From Cupriavidus basilensis (GTDB lineage: Bacteria > Pseudomonadota > Gammaproteobacteria > Burkholderiales > Burkholderiaceae): DNA of 64,000 nucleotides. Position numbers and translations under genes: made by a program. This document shows positions 15,105 through 23,006 of the stretch, one piece after another; position 1 is the stretch's first letter; each line of letters opens with the position of its first letter. Location of the stretch: NCBI RefSeq assembly GCF_000832305.1, contig NZ_CP010536.1:2232001-2296000 (forward strand), written 5' to 3'. Under the pieces are notes generated by a model. That model was given only the letters and a program-made list of their open reading frames with translations. It had not been told where the DNA came from and did no database searches.

Positions 15105-16058
15105 ATGAAGCCCCAGATCCTGCAACTGAATCCCATCCTGATTCCCGCCGCCAATGAAGAGCTGGCAGCACTCTACGAAGTGCACAAGTATTTCGAGATT
15201 GAAGACCAGGCCGTCTGGCTGGCCCAGCATGGCCCATCGATCCAGGCCGTGATCACCGGCGGGCATACCGGGATTTCCCGCGCGATGCTCGAACAGTTGC
15301 CGGCGTTGAAGGTGGTGGCCGTGAACGGCGTTGGCACCGATGCGGTGGACCTGGCCTATTGCCGTGAACGCGGCCTGCCCGTCACCGCAACGCTGGGCGC
15401 ACTGACCGAAGACGTGGCCGACCTGGCCATCGGCCTGCTGATTGCGGCGTGCCGGAATATCTGCGCCGGTGATCGCTTTGTCCGTGACGGACAGTGGGAA
15501 CGCTTCCCGCAGCCATCGGCGATTCCGCTGGCGCGCCGCTTCAGCGGCATGCGGGTGGGCATTGTTGGCATGGGACGCGTGGGACGCGCGGTGGCCACGC
15601 GTGCCGCGGCCTTTGGTTGTCCGATCCGCTATACGGATCTGCAGCGCATGAACGACCTGCCGCATGAGTTCGTATCCGATCTGGTCGATCTGGCGCGCGA
15701 CAGCGATGCGTTGGTGCTGTGCGCGGCGGCTGACAAGGCCGAAGGCATCGTCAATGCCGAGGTGCTCGATGCCTTGGGCCCGCGCGGCTTCCTGGTCAAC
15801 GTGGCACGTGGACGTCTGGTCAATGAAGTGGACCTGGCACAGGCCATCGAGGCGGGAAGCATCGCTGGCGCGGGCCTCGATGTGTTCGTGGACGAACCGC
15901 GCGTGCCGCTGGCGCTGCGCCAGTCCGACCGCACAACGCTGCAGGCCCATCGCGCCAGTGCCACCTGGGAAACGCGCGCGGCCATGATCCGCATGGTGCT
16001 GGACAGCGTTGCCGACGGGCTGGCCGGCAAGCGCCCATCCATGAGCCTGACCACCTGA
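15105..16058 (+). CDS. D-isomer-specific 2-hydroxyacid dehydrogenase, 317 aa
   Basis: NAD(P)-dependent reductase of 2-oxoacids such as glyoxylate or hydroxypyruvate. The Rossmann motif GIVGMGRVGRAV lies at about 150; the substrate loop NGVGTDAVD at about 75; catalytic Arg in NVARGRLVNE, Glu in VDEPRVP and His near the C-terminus (QAHRASATWETR). First gene of a four-gene plus-strand operon with an FAH-family hydrolase, an SDR and a Bug binding protein. Exact substrate is not deducible. Confidence 0.9.
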   Translation: MKPQILQLNPILIPAANEELAALYEVHKYFEIEDQAVWLAQHGPSIQAVITGGHTGISRAMLEQLPALKVVAVNGVGTDAVDLAYCRERGLPVTATLGALTEDVADLAIGLLIAACRNICAGDRFVRDGQWERFPQPSAIPLARRFSGMRVGIVGMGRVGRAVATRAAAFGCPIRYTDLQRMNDLPHEFVSDLVDLARDSDALVLCAAADKAEGIVNAEVLDALGPRGFLVNVARGRLVNEVDLAQAIEAGSIAGAGLDVFVDEPRVPLALRQSDRTTLQAHRASATWETRAAMIRMVLDSVADGLAGKRPSMSLTT

Positions 16059-16089
16059 ACCTGCGAACGTATCCAACCTCAAGAGCGTC

Positions 16090-16770
16090 ATGATGGAATT
16101 CGTTCTGCCAGTACCGGCACCCAGCACCCTGCCCGTTGCCAACAGCAACGCGCAGTTCCCGATCGCCAGGGTCTTCTGCATCGGGCGCAACTATCGTTGG
16201 ACCGCAAACGAGCCGGCGCCGACCGAGATGCCTGCATGGTTCATGAAACCGGCCACCGCCGTGGTGCAGGCACAAGGCGCGCTGCCTTATCCGCCCGGCA
16301 CAGAAGAGTTTTGTCATGAAGTCGAACTCGTCGTGGCGATCGGGCAAGGCGGCCGCGACATCGACCCGGCTTATGCGACGCCGCATATCTGGGGCTACGC
16401 GGTCGGACTCGACATGACGCGCAGGGACCTGCAGCAGCAAGCCAAGCAGGTTGGCGGCCCATGGGAACCAGCCAAGGCCTTCGACCAGTCGGCGCCCTGC
16501 AGCCCAATCGTACCGGCAACTGCATGTGGCCACCCACACGACGGCGAGATCCGCCTGGCGGTCAACGGCACCACGCGTCAGCGTGCCGATCTGTCCGACC
16601 TGATCTGGCCCGTGCCCGAACTGATCGCCATGCTGTCACGCTCGGTCACGCTGATGGCTGGCGACCTGATCTTCACCGGCACGCCGGTGGGCGTTGGCCC
16701 ATTGCAGCGCGGCGATGTCATTGATGCCAGCGTGACCGGCATTGGCGAGATATCGCTGACCGTCGCGTGA
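16090..16770 (+). CDS. Fumarylacetoacetate hydrolase family protein, 226 aa
   Basis: The FAH fold hydrolyses or decarboxylates beta-diketo and oxo-acid substrates with a divalent metal. Signatures: VFCIGRNYRWTANE at the N-terminus, metal ligands in EEFCHEVELVVAIG, the YAVGLDMTRRD core and DLIFTGTPVGVGPLQRGD near the end. Length is typical of the short hydrolase class. It follows the dehydrogenase by 31 bases. Context suggests cleavage of an oxoacid made or consumed by the neighbouring dehydrogenases. Confidence 0.92.
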   Translation: MMEFVLPVPAPSTLPVANSNAQFPIARVFCIGRNYRWTANEPAPTEMPAWFMKPATAVVQAQGALPYPPGTEEFCHEVELVVAIGQGGRDIDPAYATPHIWGYAVGLDMTRRDLQQQAKQVGGPWEPAKAFDQSAPCSPIVPATACGHPHDGEIRLAVNGTTRQRADLSDLIWPVPELIAMLSRSVTLMAGDLIFTGTPVGVGPLQRGDVIDASVTGIGEISLTVA

Positions 16771-16808
16771 CGGCAACCTGAACTTTGAAAGAACCCCCGG
16801 AGACAACC

Positions 16809-17576
16809 GTGAATGCCGTGAATACTTCCAAGAAAATCGCGCTGGTTACCGGCGCCGGCAGTGGCGTCGGTCGCCTGACCGCACTGGCTCTGCTTGAAGA
16901 TGGATGGACCGTGGTGCTGGCCGGCCGTCGTGCCGACCCGTTGCAGACTCTGGTAGCCGAAGCCGCTGCACGCGGCCAGACCGCGTTGGCCGTACCGACC
17001 GACGTGACCGATCCCGCCAGCGTGCAGGCATTGTTCGACACCATCGAGCGCGAGTTCGGCCGGCTCGACATGCTTTTCAATAACGCTGGCGTCAATGCAC
17101 CCGCGGTGCCGATGGACGAATTGCCGCTGGAGAAGTGGTTCAACGTCGTCAACACCAACATTACGGGCGTGTTCCTGTGCGCACGGGCCGCGTTCGGACT
17201 GATGCGTCGCCAGTCGCCGCAAGGTGGCCGCATCATCAACAACGGTTCGGTTTCCGCTCAAACGCCGCGACCGTTCACCGCGCCCTATACCGCCAGCAAG
17301 CATGCGGTCAGCGGCCTGACCAAGGCGCTGGCGCTCGATGGCCGCGCCTTCAACATCGCGGCGGGCCAGATCGATATTGGCAATGCGCTGACCGAATTGT
17401 CGGAGCGTATGACGCGTGGCGTGTTGCAGGCTAACGGCACCACCGCGCCGGAACCGATGATGGACGCGCGTCACGTAGCGAACGCCGTGCGCCATATGGC
17501 ATCGCTGCCATTGGACGCCAACGTGCTGAACATGACGGTCATGGCCAGCGCCATGCCATTCGTGGGTCGCGGCTGA
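16809..17576 (+). CDS. SDR-family oxidoreductase, 255 aa
   Basis: Short-chain dehydrogenase. Cofactor motif TGAGSGVGR follows ALV at about residue 12, NNAG at about 90, and the catalytic Ser and Tyr-x-x-x-Lys appear in [10 protein letters not shown] and APYTASKHA. The start is GTG 16809, preceded by GGAG; the frame is open from TTG 16785 but without a ribosome site. Third gene of the operon. Substrate unknown, presumably an alcohol/ketone of the same pathway. Confidence 0.88.
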   Translation: MNAVNTSKKIALVTGAGSGVGRLTALALLEDGWTVVLAGRRADPLQTLVAEAAARGQTALAVPTDVTDPASVQALFDTIEREFGRLDMLFNNAGVNAPAVPMDELPLEKWFNVVNTNITGVFLCARAAFGLMRRQSPQGGRIINNGSVSAQTPRPFTAPYTASKHAVSGLTKALALDGRAFNIAAGQIDIGNALTELSERMTRGVLQANGTTAPEPMMDARHVANAVRHMASLPLDANVLNMTVMASAMPFVGRG

Positions 17577-17662
17577 AGCCAGACCCCGCGCCCTGGCACA
17601 TCACGCTCCAGGGCGCCCAAAGAGTTGACTCGAGTTGACCAGCATCCAAACGGAGACACCCC

Positions 17663-18652
17663 ATGCGATTCACCACCACTAAATTCACTACCCTGATTGG
17701 CGCCGCGGCCGGCTGCGCGGCGCTGATGATGACGCCCGGACAGGCGTCGGCGCAAAACTATCCGACCCGTCCGGTCACGATCATCGTCCCGGCACCGGCC
17801 GGCGGCGGCATCGACCTGATCGCGCGCGTGGTTGGCGAGAAGCTTTCGGTAAAGTTCGGCCAGCCCTTTATCGTCGAAAATCGCCCGGGCGCTTCCAATA
17901 ACCTCGGCACCGCCGTGCTGGCCAACGCCAAGCCTGACGGCTACACGATCGGCATCGTCGGCGGCAGCCACAATATCAACAAGTTCCTGTTCAAGAACCT
18001 GGGCTGGGACCCGGAGAAGAGCTTCGAACCGATCGTCTACACCCACGAGATCCCGCTGGTGTTCGCGGCGTATCCAAAGTTGCCGGTGAAGACCGTGCCG
18101 GAACTCGTGACATGGATGAAGGCCGATCCGGCCGAAGCCAAGGTGGCTACCTCGGGTCGCGGCAGCGCACAGGAAATGGCCGCCGAAATGTTCCGCATGG
18201 TCAGCGGTGCGCCGGTACTGCTGGTGCCCTACAAGGGCTCGTCCGCCGCGCATCCTGACCTGATTGCCGGTCGCACGGCCCTCTACATCGATACCATCAG
18301 CGCCGTTCTGGAGCAGGTCAAATCGGGCAATGTACGCGCGCTGGCCGTATCGACGCGCAAGCGCTCCAAGGCGCTGCCCAATGTGCCGACGGCTGAAGAA
18401 CAGGGCCTGAAGGGCTATGACGCCAACACCAACGGCGGCTTCCTGGCGCCGGCCGGCACGCCGAAGGAGATCGTGGCCAAACTGAATGCCGAGATCAACG
18501 CCGCACTGAAGCTTCCGGAAGTCCGCGCCAAGCTGGAAACCGCGGGCATCGAAGTCCAGGGCGGCACGCCGCAGGAATACGCTGCGGTGATCAAGTCCGA
18601 CCTCGCCAAATGGGGCAAGGTCGTCAAGGAAGCCAATATCCAGGCGGAGTAA
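17663..18652 (+). CDS. Bug-family (tripartite tricarboxylate transporter) periplasmic binding protein, 329 aa
   Basis: Periplasmic receptor for carboxylates. Signal peptide at 1-30 (AAAGCAALMMTPGQASAQ). The mature start YPTRPVTIIVPAPAGGGIDLIARVV is the classic Bug opening, with FIVENRPGASNNLGT and ANAKPDGYTIGI after it; Asp-containing loop PYKGSSAAHPDLIAGR contacts ligand carboxylate in the family. No TctA/TctB membrane genes adjoin it, which is usual for orphan Bug genes in Burkholderiales. Last gene of the operon; substrate is probably the acid catabolised by it. Confidence 0.93.
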   Translation: MRFTTTKFTTLIGAAAGCAALMMTPGQASAQNYPTRPVTIIVPAPAGGGIDLIARVVGEKLSVKFGQPFIVENRPGASNNLGTAVLANAKPDGYTIGIVGGSHNINKFLFKNLGWDPEKSFEPIVYTHEIPLVFAAYPKLPVKTVPELVTWMKADPAEAKVATSGRGSAQEMAAEMFRMVSGAPVLLVPYKGSSAAHPDLIAGRTALYIDTISAVLEQVKSGNVRALAVSTRKRSKALPNVPTAEEQGLKGYDANTNGGFLAPAGTPKEIVAKLNAEINAALKLPEVRAKLETAGIEVQGGTPQEYAAVIKSDLAKWGKVVKEANIQAE

Positions 18653-18752
18653 AAAGAAACAAGCCAGGAACGAAGAACGAAGCCGCGGGTTGTTTAACAA
18701 CCAACGCCGCGAGCCACGCCCAAGCGCAATCAGGAGGTGGTGTCTTGGCTCC

Positions 18753-18895
18753 CTCGCCCCTCATGGGGAGAGGGCGGGGGTGAGGGGTGGTACAGCAAGG
18801 AGCCACAATGAGCAAGGCCGTCGGTTTGGTCCAGCATCGCAGCATTTGATGCGCCAGCCCTCTCCCCCGCCCCTCTCCCGCGCGCGGGAGAGGGG
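18753..18895. repeat. Pair of REP-like palindromes
   Basis: A perfect palindrome CCCCTCTCCCGCG plus complement (18870-18895) and a related imperfect hairpin of CCCTCGCCCCTCATGGGG type (18751-18780) lie about 90 bases apart in opposite orientation. These CCCTCTCCC/GGGAGAGGG units are a widespread intergenic repeat class in GC-rich proteobacteria. No gene lies in 18653-18920. Confidence 0.7.
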
Positions 18896-18920
18896 CGAAC
18901 ACAATCGGCAATTGGCAATC

Positions 18921-19320
18921 TCAATGCATGGTCGTGCGTAGTAGCGAGGTGTCATAGCCAAGTGCGGCTACATGGGCCACGAGTGAATCGGCCATTTCGC
19001 GCGATGGACTGGCGTCGCGGGTGAGGATCCACAGATAGCGGCCCGAGGGCTCGCCGACGATCGACCACGACTAGTCGTTGCCGTGATCGAGCACCCAGTA
19101 GTTGCCAAAGAAGAACGGACCAAAAAACGATACTTCAAGCTTGGCACCACCGCTGCCGGGCACCACGCGGGCACGGCCTTCCGACGTGCGCGACTTGCTG
19201 TCGGCGCACTCTTCATGGCATGTATTGCGAACCGAGATCAGCCCGTCGTCGCGCTTCGCATATTCGGCTGTCACGCCCTCGCAACCGCGCTCGAAGCCGT
19301 TCGCATATCGCGCGTATTCG
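18921..19320 (-). pseudogene. Lipocalin (Blc-type) gene, 5'-truncated and with an internal stop
   Basis: The minus-strand frame starts abruptly at the junction with the recombinase/ProQ repeat, then reads YARYANGFERGCEGVTAEYA, FGPFFFGNYWVLDHGND, a TAG stop at 19073-19071, and SWSIVGEPSGRYLWILTR to the end at 18921. Blc-type lipocalins bind fatty acids and normally carry an N-terminal lipoprotein signal, missing here. The stop replaces the Tyr expected in NDYSWSIVG. Both defects make it non-functional. Confidence 0.8.
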
Positions 19321-19708
19321 ACTGGCAGAACAGGCAAAGGCTGCGAAAAGCCCAAAGCCGCCCCGCGCACGGGTTGCCGCTTCGGCTCAGCCCACAAAAA
19401 CTGTCGATCCGGTGGTGCACGCCATCGCCATGCCGAAAAAACGCTTCCCGCAACCCTTTTCGAAGAACCCTGCGCCCAAGGTGCCGCTCAAGATCGGCAT
19501 CTTCGCGGACCTCGTTCAACACGCCCAAGAGCTTGCCCTGATAGAGGCGGAATTGCGCGAGGCGATCCGGACCTGGTGTCACGGAACCCGCTACTGGACG
19601 TGCCTGGCGGAAGGTCCATCGCGAGTAGACGGCGGGCTCGCACATGACCGACCAGCAGGTCGACCTGCGCTTCGTGCGTGACAATTTTGGGCATGCGTCC
19701 ATCTCGAC
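19321..19708 (+). pseudogene. Second copy of the ProQ/FinO-recombinase chimera
   Basis: This segment is nearly identical to 6393-6779, including the unnatural joint between the ProQ/FinO core (ending LAEGPSRVD) and the recombinase 3' part ([18 protein letters not shown]). Only scattered base changes differ. Its left edge cuts the lipocalin relic and its right edge is cut by the IS6-family element at 19709. No start codon of its own is present. Confidence 0.8.
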
Positions 19709-20550
19709 GGCTCTGGTGCAAACTTCGGCCGCGAGCGATGAGGCGGCGCGTTCGCGGTGACCTCATCATGCCGAGAGAACCGCCTTCCATACGGCAGGCG
19801 CACTGGCATCTTTGAAGCGCGGCATTGTGATGTCGAACTGCCCTTTGCGAATGCGATGCATCAGTTCGATGCCGGAGATCGTAACGGCCGCATTCCTGAA
19901 GCGTTTGAAGCCGAGCATCGCATTGACCCTGGACTTGATATTGTGATGATCCTGCTCGATCAGGTTATTAAGGTATTTCGATGATCGAGACATCGTGTCT
20001 CCGGGCAGCAACTGGTCAGTCTTCATTTCGCGCACCGCGCGATGAGACGCCGCGTAGCCGTCCAACGTGATGGTGTTGGGAGCGCCCCCCCCCTGACGCT
20101 TGATCGCCTTCGCGAGGAAGGCCTTGGCTGCCGCGACATCGCGCTTGGCGCTGAGCCGGAAATCGACCGTCATCCCCGCTCGATCAACGGCACGGTAGAG
20201 ATAGGCCCATTTGCCGCGGATCTTCACATAGGTCTCGTCGACGCGCCACGAACGACCGGCCGATCTTGCAAATCGATCCCAGCGCTTCACGAACTCCGGC
20301 GTGAAGCGTTTGACCCAGCGCATGATGGTCTTATGCGCCAGCGACAGGCCGCGCTCGGCCATCATTTCAACGAGGTCCCGAAGACTGAGCTTTTAGCGCA
20401 GGTACCAACGCACGCACAGGACAATGACTTCGCGGTCGAAGTGCCGCCCGTTGAACAACCAGTCAATGTCTCTCAACGTACTCATCGTGGGCTCGCGCTC
20501 ATCAAAAGTCCGAGCGTAACCCACTTCCCCAGCCGATTCGCACCAGAGCC
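19709..20550. mobile_element. IS6-family insertion sequence, 842 bp, defective
   Basis: The ends are GGCTCTGGTGCAAA (19709-19722) and, on the other strand, GGCTCTGGTGCGAA (20550-20537), matching IS6-family terminal repeats. Length is typical for the family. Flanking octamers ATCTCGAC and TGAAATAC differ, so there is no target duplication, which suggests recombination after insertion. The left end interrupts the recombinase fragment. Confidence 0.85.
19766..20485 (-). pseudogene. IS6-family transposase with a premature ochre stop
   Basis: The frame from ATG 20485 reads MSTLRDIDWLFNGRHFDREV, LCVRWYLR, then TAA (about 20396), then KLSLRDLVEMMAERGLSL and the rest of a complete IS6 transposase to 19766. 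DDE residues are visible in WRVDETYVKI, TLDGYAAS and NNLIEQDHH, the last holding the Glu. The stop replaces the conserved aromatic residue in YLR(Y/F)KLS. Reinitiation at the ATG 20365 would give only the catalytic part without the N-terminal DNA-binding domain. Confidence 0.85.
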
Positions 20551-20736
20551 TGAAATACTTGCTCATGATTTTCCTTTGAAGAGTGAGTTTGAAAGACTTC
20601 CGGATCGGCGTCTTGCGAAGCCGGTGGCGATCGGTCCTGAGTCAGCGCGATGGCGCGTCGCGCGCCGAGGCAAGCCGTCCCGTGCATGCGCTTCCTCGTA
20701 CCACGCACTCGACTTCGCCAAGTACACCGCTCCGTG

Positions 20737-21921
20737 TCAAAGCGCCTCCAGCGCAAGTGCGATCCCTTGCCCGCCCCCGATGCACAGGGTCACCACGCCC
20801 CGCTTCAGCCGGTCCCGCCGCATCGAATGCAGCAGTCGCGTGGTCAGCACGGCACCCGTGGCGCCGATCGCATGGCCGTGGGCGATCGCGCCCCCTTCGA
20901 CGTTGACGATGTCTTCCGGCAGGCCCATCTCGCGCAGGCAGGCCAGCGCAATTGCCGCAAAGGCCTCGTTGATCTCGATGCGCTCGATGTCACTGTGCTT
21001 CCAGCCTGCTCGCTCCAGGGCCAGCTTGACCGCCGGCACGGGTCCGATGCCGAACAGGCCCGGCTCGACCGCCGCCACACCGTGCGAGACCAGTCGGGCC
21101 CAGGGCTGCAAGCCTTGCTTCTCGGCGAATCCACGCTCCGCGACGATCATCGCGGCCGCGCCGCTGTTGAGCCCGGGCGCGTTGCCGGCGGTGATGCTGC
21201 CGTCCTTGCGAAAAGCCGGCTTGAGCTTGGCCAGCGTTGCGACGGTCGTGTCCGGGCGATTTGCTTCGTCGCGATCGAATCGCACCGGCCCCTTGCGGCC
21301 CGCCAGCTCGATCGCCACGATCTCCTCGCCGAACTTGCCCGCCGCCTGCGCAGCACTGAATCGCTGCTGCGAGCGCGCTGCCCAGCGGTCCTGATCTTCG
21401 CGGCTGATGCGGTGCTGGCTCACCAGGTCTTCGGTATGCCAGCCCGAGTGCTGCCCGCTGAAGGCGTCGTTGAGACCGTCGCGCAGCAGGCTGTCGAGCA
21501 TCGCCGCGTCCCCCATGCGCTGTCCCCAGCGTGCGCCAGGGATCAGATACGGTGCCTGGTCCATGCTCTCCATGCCGCCTGCGATCACCGCCTTGGCGTA
21601 GCCCGATGTCACCTCCAGCGCCGCGCTGGCGATGGCCTGTGCGCCCGATCCGCAGACCCGGTTGACGGTCAATGCAGGCACTTGCACGGGCAGGCCGCCG
21701 CCGATGGCGGCTTGACGCGCCGGGTTCATCCTGGCGCCTGCCTGGATCACCTGGCCCAGCACCACGGTGTCGACAGCCTCGGCAGGCAGCCCGGCACGAC
21801 GGAGGGTCTCGCGCACCACCGCTGCGCCCAGTGCGGTGGCAGGGGTCTCCTTCAGCGCACCGCCAAAGGCACCGATGGGTGTGCGCACTGGCGCACAGAG
21901 GACGATTTCAGGCTTGCTCAT
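20737..21921 (-). CDS. Acetyl-CoA acetyltransferase (thiolase), 394 aa
   Basis: Condenses or thiolytically cleaves acyl-CoAs. The acyl-binding Cys90 is in NRVCGSGAQAI, the catalytic His in EGGAIAHGHAIGATGA and the second Cys in LCIGGGQGIALALE; the N-terminal APVRTPIGAFGG is typical of biosynthetic-type thiolases. Complete length. It is the last gene of a long minus-strand operon starting at 29525 and lies 54 bases after the preceding reductase gene. Together with neighbours it suggests CoA-ester metabolism of a reduced xenobiotic or fatty acid. Confidence 0.94.
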   Translation of the reverse strand: MSKPEIVLCAPVRTPIGAFGGALKETPATALGAAVVRETLRRAGLPAEAVDTVVLGQVIQAGARMNPARQAAIGGGLPVQVPALTVNRVCGSGAQAIASAALEVTSGYAKAVIAGGMESMDQAPYLIPGARWGQRMGDAAMLDSLLRDGLNDAFSGQHSGWHTEDLVSQHRISREDQDRWAARSQQRFSAAQAAGKFGEEIVAIELAGRKGPVRFDRDEANRPDTTVATLAKLKPAFRKDGSITAGNAPGLNSGAAAMIVAERGFAEKQGLQPWARLVSHGVAAVEPGLFGIGPVPAVKLALERAGWKHSDIERIEINEAFAAIALACLREMGLPEDIVNVEGGAIAHGHAIGATGAVLTTRLLHSMRRDRLKRGVVTLCIGGGQGIALALEAL

Positions 21922-21975
21922 GGAAACTCCTTGTCGTGAGATGAGGTGAAGTTGTGCAGCACGGTGGGGCTGCCT

Positions 21976-22962
21976 TCATGCGTTGACGTCCACCACCGTG
22001 CGGCCGCGTACCTGGCCTTGAAGCACCGGCCCTGCCAGGCCAGGCACGTCGGCCAACGCGACAACCTGCGTAGCGCGCGCGAGCTTGCCCAGATCCAGAT
22101 CGGTGGCCAGACGCGCCCACGCCTGCAGCCGTACGTCCTGCGGCGCGTTGACCGAATCGATGCCGGCCAGCGTCACGTTGCGCAGGATGAAGGGCAGCAC
22201 CGAGCCCGGCAGGTCGGTGCCCTGCGCCAGCCCGAAGGCCGCCACGGCGCCGCGGTAGCGGGTCTGCGCCAGGACATTGGCCAGCGTGTGGCTGCCCACC
22301 GAGTCGATGGCGCCGGCCCAGCGCTCCTTGCCGATCGGCGCGCCCGGCTCGGAGAGCGTGCGCCGGTCGATGACCTCGGCCGCCCCCAGCGCGTGCAGGT
22401 AGTCCGCCTCGTCCAGCCGCCCGGTGGAGGCGACCACCCGGTAACCCAGCCTGGACAGCAAGGCAATGGCAATCGAGCCGGCGCCACCGCCGGCCCCGGT
22501 CACCAGGATCTCGCCCTTGTCCGGTGAAACGCCCGCATGCTCGAGCGCAAGGACGGACAACATGGCGGTGTACCCCGCCGTGCCGACGGCCATGGCATCG
22601 CGCGTCGAGAACACGTCGGGCAGCTTGACCAGCCAGTCGCCGCTGACGCGTGCCTTTTGCGCGAAGCCGCCATGGTGGGTCTGGCTCAGGCCCCAGCCAT
22701 TGGCGACCACCCGATCGCCCACGGCGAATCCCGCGTGCGTCGATGCTTCGACGACACCGGCGAAGTCGATGCCCGGAATCAAGGGGAACTGGCGGATCAC
22801 CGGCGCGCGGCCGCTGATCGCCATCGCATCCTTGTAGTTCACCGTCGAATAGTCGATCGCGACGGTGACCTCGCCCGGCATCAGGTGGTCCTCGTCAAAG
22901 TCCACGAGGTCGGTGGAAATGGCATCACCCGTCTTGGTGGCCAACAGTGCTCTGAATGTCAT
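21976..22962 (-). CDS. MDR-family oxidoreductase, acrylyl-CoA reductase (AcuI/YhdH) type, 328 aa
   Basis: Zinc-free medium-chain reductase that reduces an activated double bond with NADPH. The opening MTFRALLATKTGDAIS, DYSTVNYKDAMAISGRAPVI and PLIPGIDFAGVV are characteristic of the YhdH/AcuI group, with the nucleotide loop VTGAGGGAGSIAIALLSRLGY. The start at 22962 has AAGGAGAC upstream. In the operon it lies between an NADH:flavin oxidoreductase and the thiolase, consistent with successive reductions and thiolysis; actual substrate unknown. Confidence 0.9.
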   Translation of the reverse strand: MTFRALLATKTGDAISTDLVDFDEDHLMPGEVTVAIDYSTVNYKDAMAISGRAPVIRQFPLIPGIDFAGVVEASTHAGFAVGDRVVANGWGLSQTHHGGFAQKARVSGDWLVKLPDVFSTRDAMAVGTAGYTAMLSVLALEHAGVSPDKGEILVTGAGGGAGSIAIALLSRLGYRVVASTGRLDEADYLHALGAAEVIDRRTLSEPGAPIGKERWAGAIDSVGSHTLANVLAQTRYRGAVAAFGLAQGTDLPGSVLPFILRNVTLAGIDSVNAPQDVRLQAWARLATDLDLGKLARATQVVALADVPGLAGPVLQGQVRGRTVVDVNA

Positions 22963-23006
22963 CGTCGTCTCCTTGCGTCCTTGGTCATCGAATGTCACGT
23001 CGTCGA

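Noticed and set aside
15066..16190. Open frame of 374 codons on the minus strand
   Set aside because: Antisense to the 2-hydroxyacid dehydrogenase, which has full Rossmann and catalytic motifs.
18753..18895. CRISPR-like repeats
   Set aside because: Only two palindromic units in opposite orientation with no regular spacers; they fit intergenic REP elements.
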